Assembly: GCF_029784135.1 (NCBI RefSeq)
Contig: NC_073746.1
Coordinates: 224,329,882 to 224,393,881 of the forward strand
Length of the DNA: 64,000 nucleotides
From: Toxorhynchites rutilus septentrionalis
Lineage: Eukaryota; Arthropoda; Insecta; Diptera; Culicidae
Direction: 5' to 3'
A model generated the notes under the pieces. The model was not told where the DNA came from, searched no databases, and worked only from the letters and a program-made list of their open reading frames with translations. A program made the translations under genes and the position numbers. The stretch's first letter is position 1. Each line of letters opens with the position of its first letter. Below, one piece after another: positions 46,492-64,000 of this stretch.

Positions 46492-47877
46492 TGACCGAAA
46501 ATGTAGTCTCAAGTTGTTTTGGTTTTCGTCATTGTGAATATAAAGTAATGTACGAATTGTAATCAAGAAATCTAACATTATACTACGTTTACGGATTGAT
46601 TCTCTAGTTATTGAAATATGATGTTATTTATGAAGAGATAACATAACTGAAAATTATCAAAAAATTGTTGCCACCATTGAATTACGAAAAATATGTCAAT
46701 TAATTTCAAAAATAAAGCACTGAATCGTCCTGATGCAGTTTTAACATTTGTTTTGTTAAGCTACAGAATCGCGAGTTGCGTTGACAGTTGACTCAATATT
46801 ATAGGAAAACTATTGAGTCAACACGTAATACGATAATAATGTGACTGAGAAGCATCAAGTTCAGTTTATTCGAAAAGTCAATCTAGAAGGTTCAAACGGC
46901 GTTGGTTACGAAATATCGAGAAGATTTATTAAGAGCACATCGATTAGCGAAGAGAATTAGTTAGCCACACATTGTTTCTCATTCAAGCGACCCTTTCTTG
47001 ATGGGTGAAAATTCATTTTGGCCTGACAGTGTTCAAACCGTCATTTGTCACGCTGAACTTTACTGTGAAATTTTATATTATGTTATTATTTTAGACAATA
47101 ACTTGGAAATGTTTATTAACACTCCGATCACACCGATATATTTTTTCGTTCTATGGATTACACTGATTACAAAAATAAAGCTAACAATATGCGTTGCATT
47201 ATTTCTCACACCATATATTCTGTGTTTACTTTTAGTTTCATATCATATTTAAAAAATAGAAGATTTAGAAATTTTATTATTTGGGGGGAAAGAACAATAA
47301 ATGCTTTTGCAAGAACCGCTTAATGCTATTTTTTTCTCTAAAATACGATTTTCACTGGGTATAAAATTGCTTTATTGCTACTTGAGAATGTCTTAGAGGC
47401 GGGTGCATCTTCCGAATCGACATATCGACGTTCATTAGAAAAATTCAAGTCTGTTTACTGCAATAACAGTTTTTATGCTTGAGGAAAACTTACGTTATTT
47501 AAACTACAACATGTACTAATATATAAACCATACGAGTTGAAAATTTTCACAGGACCAATAATTTGCAAATATTTGATAAAGATGTGTTTACTGATCAGCG
47601 GAACTCGAAACCGATTCCCAATCACTAGTGATAGCGAAACTGCATGTCAGAGAAAAGCAACGTATACATTATCATCTCTTCTGATGTAGTCCGATCATGC
47701 TGTCTCATAGCAAGGATAAATTTGCTTTTCCATCGGCCTTCTTCAGTGCAATCAAACAAAGTGACAGCATCTTCATTTCACAACTTGTACGGCAGAAGTT
47801 TCACAAAAGTCATTACAAACGAAGTAAAGCTTCGATGTTAGCTCTGCGAACCTGCATGTGATTGGAATTAAACTAAT
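46492..47877 (-). other. 3' flank / possible 3' UTR of the RNF gene
   Basis: Downstream of the stop codon at 47878-47880 on the minus strand. Several AATAAA hexamers exist on that strand (for example near 47368 and 47268), but nothing decides which is used. Confidence 0.4.
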
Positions 47878-59850
<11,973 letters not shown>

Positions 59851-60585
59851 CTGCAGAGTGGTAGTGGTAGTAGCAGTAGTAGAAAAGTAGTAGTACGTGT
59901 GTATTTAAACATGTTTGCAATTTATTTACCACAAAGGACAAAAAGCATGCGGAAGAAAAATCAAAAAACAATCATATATTAATTAGAAAATAAATTACGA
60001 TTATGATAAGCTTATTGATATTTTTGATTGCCTACAAAACTGTTATATGAAGAGATTGAAATCGTTTACTATGTATTGAAAAGCTATTTGTGATATAAAA
60101 CAAGAACAATGCGATCACTCTATTTACCGTGAAAAAAACCTTAACCTCAATATGGGAAATTTCTGAAAAACCATCATTATTGGTTAGAATGTGCAACGTT
60201 TTCTTTTAACACAAACAAAATATAACACATTATCGCTACATGAAACTATTTATATCACAAATTGTAATCAATTCTCAGAGGAGCTATCATTCAAGTTTAC
60301 AGATCATTATTATAGAATTTATGTATCCACTAATATACACAGCCTGTTTTTCTTTTGTGCTAGTGATAATCCTTGCGGTCACATAAGACAGGCTTATAAT
60401 AGAAGTATTTCAATGTAAGTTGCCGAGATCTCTTTATTCGATAAGGAATTTATGAAATGCGATAGAATGCATGGTCAACATCATACACAGGATGTTTTGA
60501 TCGATTTGTTTCCATGTGCATGATACCCGACACATAGTCTCGGAACAATCATGAATATTAAGAGGCAGTACACAGAATATATTCC
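59851..60585. other. Upstream intron of the RNF gene, nothing else seen
   Basis: A pyrimidine-rich acceptor with (ACT)n-like repeats on the minus strand precedes the exon at 59850. No upstream exon could be recognised up to the window end. Confidence 0.4.
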
Positions 60586-60645
60586 AAGTCGATCTTCATT
60601 AGTGTAAGCAAGCTGGGAAGAAGCCGTAACAAACTGCAGAAACAG
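60586..60645 (+). repeat. Direct repeat, partner at 61394-61452
   Basis: gtcgatcttcattartgtaa then gcaagct, gaagaagycgtaacaaactg and cagaaac are shared by both, about 807 bp apart. Between them are acgtaggactacg (60723) and gacgtagtcctacgtc (61213). Confidence 0.65.
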
Positions 60646-61393
60646 TTATCTTAAAAAGCTGACTGTGGTTATGGTTAAAGTTACCACTGGAGGGTAAAAA
60701 AAAATCCGAGACACGACCGTTTAGGACGTAGGACTACGCAATCTTTTTTTTTTAATTCGTCAGTTTATCATTTCGGATATTATTTGCGAATACGTCGAAC
60801 TTTCATAAATAACTCTTTAGTAAAAAGTTCCGAGGTCCCTGAAATGGTTTAATGGCTTGCGTGGTTTTGTAGAATCATTTGGAGAAGCAACGATTTTTTC
60901 TTTTCTTTGCGAGAACAATACACTAATTGGTTATATGTGCGTAAGTTACCCTATATTGACAGCTCTGTTCGGGGAAGCACAAACATGAGCAGAACAAATG
61001 TATGGAGAAATGGGAATGCTTCCAATGTTCATCAATTTAAACCATATACAGAATATGGGATTGTAATGTATAGCATATCAAACAAATCTTAGAAATCTTC
61101 CGATTCGATTGGTATGCAAATCGTTAAAATCCGTCCGCAGCAAAAATAGTTATTAACGTTAACTTTATTTCATAAAAACGTGACCTGTTTCTGATTTGGC
61201 ACCCTTAATGTAAGACGTAGTCCTACGTCAAAAGTACTGTTCCCAGAAGCCAAATCGATAATGAAAGAACATTGTTCTAGTTATTTCATTCTCGTAACCA
61301 CACAGCTTGATGTATACGTCAATTGAAACCTTGCTATTGGTCATAGAGACAGAATTGGAGTGCCTTTTGGACTAATGGTGACAGAGTGACCAA

Positions 61394-61452
61394 AGTCGAT
61401 CTTCATTAATGTAAGCAAGCTCAGAAGAAGTCGTAACAAACTGCAGAAACTC
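61394..61452 (+). repeat. Direct repeat, partner at 60586-60645
   Basis: Second copy of the 58-bp word, with about four differences. Confidence 0.65.
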
Positions 61453-61724
61453 AGTTTTTTTACATGATTGAATACATTGTTTCCTTATCTTTTTTTTTCT
61501 ACATCAACAGAATTTAATTCAGACCAACCAACTAACTGGATAATAACCATATTATTCTTGTTGCCCCTCTAACCTCGAGTAAACCGCGAGTAATCGGTCA
61601 AAATCTACTAAACATATATTTAAGCTGAAATTTTGTATAAACAAATCATGAATTGGCGGCTCCGCAAAGCTTATGCGATTGAGCCTTACAAATAAACGAA
61701 TTGGAAAAAAACCATAATATTCAA

Positions 61725-62420
61725 ATGCTACCAAAACTTTGCCTTCAAAAGTATCTTTCGGGCCCTTTCGGGTTACATCAGGAGTTCCTAAAGAAAGTCA
61801 TCTCGGTCCGTATATTTTGTTACTTTCCCTCAACGACATCAATTTCTCTCTTTCTTTCTTACGTTTCGCCAGCATGGCGCATACATAATTTCTAAAGCAT
61901 CTAAAGTAGTTGGCTTTATATTTCGCTCGACCTAACATTTTAGGGACATTTATTGCATCAAAGCTTTATACTGTGCTCTGGTTCGCTCATTATTGGAGTA
62001 CGCCTCTGTTGTTTGGGCACCTTACTACCAAAACGGTATTATACGTGTGGAAGCTGTCCAACGGAAGTTCATGAGGTTTGCATTGCGCCATCTACCGTGG
62101 AGTAATCATCATAATCTTCCCAGCTATGAAATCGCTGTAAACTTATCGGAATAGAAACATTGCATGATCGTCGAAGGATTGCCAAAACCTGCTTCATATC
62201 AGATTTGATATTGTCACATATTGATTGTCCAGAGCTTCTGCAAAAGGTTGATTTCAACGTGCAAACAAGAAACCTGAGGTCTCACAGTTTCCTTCAAATA
62301 CCGTTTTCTAACACAAACTATGGCTACAATGAGCCTATGTTGAGCATGTGCCAATTGCTACAGTCGTTTCTTCGACTTCGGATTGTCTCGCGCATTGCTT
62401 AAAAAACGATACACCTCCGC
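61725..62420 (+). pseudogene. Jockey-type reverse transcriptase fragment
   Basis: RT block SGVPKESHLGPYILLLSLND (normally SGVPQGSHLGP), then a deletion that removes the YADD active site, then ALYCALVRSLLEYASVVWAP, RVEAVQRKFMRFALRHLPW, IETLHDRRRIAKTCFISDLI and SHIDCPELLQKVDFNVQTRN. It ends near NTNYGYNEPMLSMCQL. Several frame changes. Fragment only, no endonuclease or tail. Confidence 0.75.
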
Positions 62421-62460
62421 AATTACAGCCACTGCTATTAGCGATTGATTTTTTTTTCAC

Positions 62461-62462
<2 letters not shown>

Positions 62463-62542
<80 letters not shown>
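62463..62542. repeat. (TA)n microsatellite
   Basis: About 39 uninterrupted TA units. Confidence 0.95.
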
Positions 62543-62549
<7 letters not shown>

Positions 62550-62803
62550 ATGTAAGTTTAGTTCAGTAAGTGGTCGTCATTAGGACATAATTGTACCCGT
62601 TGATAAGAATAAATCATAAATATATAATATATCTCGACATTTTTGCTGTTGGCAAAAAAATGGACAAGGAAATGAATTTGAGTATAGCGAATGAAACCTT
62701 CCCCTGAAACAGGGGTATACCATAAATCATTGTTCTCTTCCTCGAAGCTTCCGGAAGATGATTTCTTGGAAAGATTTTATTTCACATTTCTCCAAGAAAC
62801 TAT

Positions 62804-63044
62804 TTAACACGTTGACTGCCACGTCAGTCACCGGGGACTGACACCGAGTTTTCGCTCAGGCTGCGTCAGTCACCGGTGACGAACAGTATGCCATATGATA
62901 ATAGAGGTAACTGATATAAACATATAAGCCTATAAGCATTCCCTTTCGAACAAAAATACCTTACATTACGATAAGAAACGATGGCCTAATACGTTCAAAA
63001 ATTCCCATAAAGGCGCTATAAAACCGTGGCACTCAACATGATAA
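62804..63044. mobile_element. 241-bp MITE with TTAA-type ends
   Basis: ttaacacgttgactgccacg on the left is answered by cgtggcactcaacatgataa on the right. Internal cagtcaccgg(t/g)gactg words form a second palindrome. The TTAA target suggests a piggyBac-like origin. Confidence 0.65.
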
Positions 63045-63159
63045 TACCCATAATACCCTCAGCATTAGATGATTACTTAATCTATGTTGAAAATGTACGC
63101 ATCGCGTCTACCGTATGCGTGATAATGTTTACACTAGAGATGTGCCATTCGCTCATGAG

Positions 63160-63310
63160 CTGTTCATTCGAATCGCATCATCATAGTGAGCGGATTCAGA
63201 TCAGCTCGCAATAAAAAAAACGCAGCTCATCAGCTCATTACGGAGCTGGAGCCGATGATCTGCTGAGCTGTAGAGCTGATGAGCTGCTGAGCTGTTTAGC
63301 TGATGAGCGA
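63160..63310. repeat. AGCTCATCAGCTCA-type repeat cluster
   Basis: gagctgatgagctg, cagctcatcagctc and variants occur in both orientations about ten times in 150 bp, giving strong local foldback. Confidence 0.65.
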
Positions 63311-63499
63311 AGTGGCAGTGTATCCGTGATTTGTCCCACAAGCAAATATCGCGAAAAGACATTTCGATCGTCGTGGGAGTGTCCCGGGGGACCGAGAAAA
63401 GAAGTTACAACTATGCACGAAGGTGACCACAGATCATCCGAGGATAGCTCGGATTCCGAGAGTTGTCGCTGTCATCACTACATCGTTTAATGTGAAATG

Positions 63500-64000
63500 A
63501 GTGTATCTCACCAAACATCCTGCTAACGTTATGTTATGGTGTTTGTATTGGTGGCTTCCGATGGCGAAAAATGAACCCTGCGTTCATTCCAGAGGGCGAC
63601 AAAGTAAACAGGGAGATCTACATTGGGCTTTTAAGTAAGTATGTTCTTGTATGTTCAAAGAGCAGTACGGCCAGAAACCAAATGTTGTAGTTCAACAAGA
63701 TGAGACCCCCTGCCTCGAATAACACTCAGAGGTGGTTGCCGGAACATCTACCGTTCTAGACGAAGAATTTGTGTCCGCCATCCAGCCCCGATCTTTATCC
63801 GTTAGATTACCCAGTATGGCGCGCCATGAAAGAAAAGGCATGTTCTAAACGCCACCCGAGTACATTAGGCATCTGACAAACGTTGGCCCATACCTGCAGA
63901 GAAATGGATCCAGGCTACATTATTAGAACCTGCCGGGTGTTCCGGAAGCTTATGGAGACCGCAATTGCAGCAAGTGTAAACTGGATCGATGATTAACATA
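63500..64000 (+). pseudogene. Tc1/mariner-superfamily transposase 3' part, cut by window end
   Basis: Frames give KMNPAFIPEGDKVNREIYIG, a QQDETPC block (second catalytic D), NNTQRWLPEHLPF, PPSSPDLYPLDYPVWRAMKE (third catalytic D) and KEKACSKRHPS. Stops and frameshifts lie near 63640, 63720 and 63750. The spacing between second and third D is about 36-37, suggesting a DD-D rather than DDE element. It continues to the window edge. Confidence 0.65.

Overview
This is a eukaryotic, AT-rich, intron-bearing and transposon-dense window, most likely from a mosquito (Culicidae, probably Aedes). That assignment is inference. It rests on several copies of a DD37E Tc1/mariner element of the mosquito ITmD37E type, tRNA-derived SINEs of the Feilai kind, CR1/Jockey- and I-type non-LTR retrotransposons, pogo/Tigger, hAT and mariner relics, many foldback MITEs, and host genes with arthropod-like exon structure. 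I see no prokaryotic features, CRISPR array, rRNA, or tRNA gene other than SINE heads.

Two host genes are well supported. CTNNBL1 (beta-catenin-like protein 1, a spliceosome-associated armadillo protein) lies on + at 12909-14801 in four exons; it joins in frame to 560 residues. An E3 ligase of the RNF38/RNF44 RING-H2 family lies on - at 47878-59850. Eight exons join in frame to 614 codons plus a stop, with the RING split over the last two exons and separated from the rest by a 9660-bp intron full of transposons; its first exon(s) lie beyond what I can see. A third gene, NHP2 (H/ACA snoRNP protein), is present only as a broken, intron-containing fragment at 7178-7884.

Layout. 1-6400: no gene, SINE fragments, a 927-bp TIR element. 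6407-12742: a composite Tigger-like element whose two ends are inverted copies of the same 5' end; it contains the NHP2 fragment, a dead Tigger transposase, a dead ITmD37E copy and a further TIR element, and ends 166 bp before the CTNNBL1 start codon. 15267-20432: a TIR element holding two more ITmD37E copies (one split by a 667-bp insert) and a mariner relic. 20433-26113: intergenic, with foldback repeats and a 2.2-kb TIR element. 26114-31319: a three-level nest (hAT, then a second DD37E element, then a CR1/Jockey-type LINE). 32478-33773: a fourth ITmD37E copy. 34020-37600: remains of an I-clade element with RNase H, split by a 1331-bp insert, and another retroelement tail. 37600-47877: mostly non-genic, with a mariner, several MITEs and the 3' flank of the RNF gene. 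48189-57848: the large RNF intron with MITEs, SINE, hAT, mariner and I-element pieces, and three copies of a repeat carrying a TATA plus initiator. 59851-64000: upstream intron or flank with a Jockey-type RT fragment, a (TA)n tract, a TTAA-type MITE and the tail of another mariner-like transposase.

The two intact genes do not form a pathway; their shared context is transposon invasion of flanks and introns with coding exons spared. The most notable structure is the captured NHP2 gene fragment inside a composite Tigger element abutting CTNNBL1.
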